Source: CAYQDF01 sp964416175
GTDB lineage: Bacteria > Chloroflexota > Anaerolineae > Anaerolineales > UBA4823
Assembly: GCA_964416175.1 (NCBI GenBank)
Contig: CAYQDF010000156.1
Span: 1 to 6,651, forward strand
Direction: 5' to 3'
DNA: 6,651 nt
Position 1 is the stretch's first letter, and every line of letters begins with the position of its first letter. Position numbers and translations under genes: made by a program. The notes under the pieces were generated by a model. It had not been told where the DNA came from. It saw nothing but the letters and a program-made list of their open reading frames with translations, and did no database searches. Below, piece after piece: positions 6,120-6,651 of the stretch.

Positions 6120-6651
6120 GAGATGATGTCAACCTCATCCGGCTGCATAATCGGAAAAACGGTTTGGAACACTGTACCTCCAGGCACGCTGGTGACATTG
6201 ATGGTACCTTTGTGTTTATCCACGATTCGCTTGGCAATTGATAAACCCAGGCCTGTGCCGTTTCTTCCAACCGTAAAAAAGGGATCGAAGATCCGATCAA
6301 CGATCTCCTCTGGTATTCCTGGTCCCGTATCAATTACATTGACTTCAACATATTCTTTGCCAGATATCGATTTNNNNNNNNNNGGCGGATGTTGACCGAT
6401 AATTTTCCCCCTGTATCTTTCATCGCCTCAATCGCATTGCTGATCAGGTTATTGAATACCTGTTCCAGGGCACGTGGATCGCCCAGGATTTGGGCTTTCC
6501 CGGCCACCAGATGTACTTCGTGGGTGATATTGGAGCGCCCGAGCCTTGGCCGCCACCGCTCTACAATTGTCGGGAGCAGCTCTCGCAAGTCGACGACTTC
6601 GAGTTTCTTTTCGGCCGGCTTAGAAAATGTGAGTATTTCGTGCATCAGGTG
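6116..6651 (-). CDS. Sensor histidine kinase, C-terminal part (partial, interrupted by N run)
   Basis: Only the end of the kinase is in the window; the 5' part, including the H-box histidine, lies beyond the right edge. From the edge the frame reads the end of the dimerisation helix (HLMHEILTFSKP), then the linker. The N box of the ATPase domain follows (RALEQVFNNLISNAIEAM), then the Ns at 6383-6374. After the gap come the G1 box (VIDTGPGIP), the F box (FDPFFT), the G2 box (GTGLGLSIAKRIVDKHKG) and the end, stopping with TGA at 6118-6116. The order and spacing are those of NtrB-like kinases. The two halves are in different frames over ten Ns; the real gap must be 2 modulo 3 nt, consistent with a placeholder rather than a mutation. 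Sensing domains are not visible. It overlaps the response regulator by 4 nt (ATGA), so the two form a cognate pair. Confidence 0.93.
6374..6383. other. Assembly gap (ten Ns)
   Basis: Ten undetermined bases interrupt the kinase between its N box and G1 box. Flanking kinase frames agree only if the true length is 2, 5, 8 or 11 nt and so on, so the stretch of ten is a filler of arbitrary size. Confidence 0.97.

Noticed and set aside
6094..6333. 79-aa minus-strand open frame
   Set aside because: It is out of frame with the kinase ATPase motifs (DTGPGIP, GTGLGLS), which occupy the same bases in the true frame.
6374..6383. Frameshift in the histidine kinase
   Set aside because: The frame change falls exactly over ten Ns of unknown true length, so it is an assembly artefact rather than evidence of a broken gene.

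Overview
The window reads as one accessory operon on the minus strand. Nine genes are packed head to tail with gaps of 0-55 nt, and there is no credible plus-strand gene. Gene style (FtsZ with a DIPAFLRR tail, many small membrane proteins, moderate GC) suggests a Chloroflexota bacterium, perhaps Anaerolineae. That placement is inference from overall impression, not from a marker gene. A run of ten Ns inside the first gene shows this is draft or metagenome assembly.

In transcription order (high to low coordinates): a sensor histidine kinase, cut by the right window edge and by the N run (6651-6116); an overlapping NtrC-type response regulator with receiver and AAA+ domains but no C-terminal helix-turn-helix (6119-4941); a 55-nt intergenic stretch with a near-consensus sigma-54 (-24/-12) promoter embedded in a perfect 13-bp inverted repeat; a TIM-barrel glycosidase-like protein with a C-terminal segment resembling a CWB2 repeat (4885-3530); an FtsZ paralogue with an altered catalytic T7 loop (3516-2350); an 81-aa unknown soluble protein (2312-2067); a 76-aa protein with one C-terminal membrane segment (2020-1790); a membrane-anchored, degenerate LytR-CpsA-Psr (LCP)-like protein (1769-990); a 107-aa protein with two membrane segments (979-656); and the N-terminal part of an unidentified protein running off the left edge (602-1).

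My reading is a two-component system controlling, through sigma-54, an operon built around an FtsZ-like filament protein and several envelope or membrane proteins. Three of the proteins (FtsZ, the LCP-like protein and the glycosidase-like protein) resemble known enzymes but lack key catalytic residues at expected places. This suggests a structural, scaffolding or regulatory assembly rather than ordinary division. The dcw-cluster neighbours usually found beside ftsZ (ftsA, ftsQ, mur genes) are absent, which fits a second, specialised ftsZ. The most unusual regulatory detail is that a transcript reading through from the regulator would fold the hydrolase-like gene's Shine-Dalgarno into a hairpin, whereas a transcript from the sigma-54 promoter would start inside the hairpin and leave that site open.
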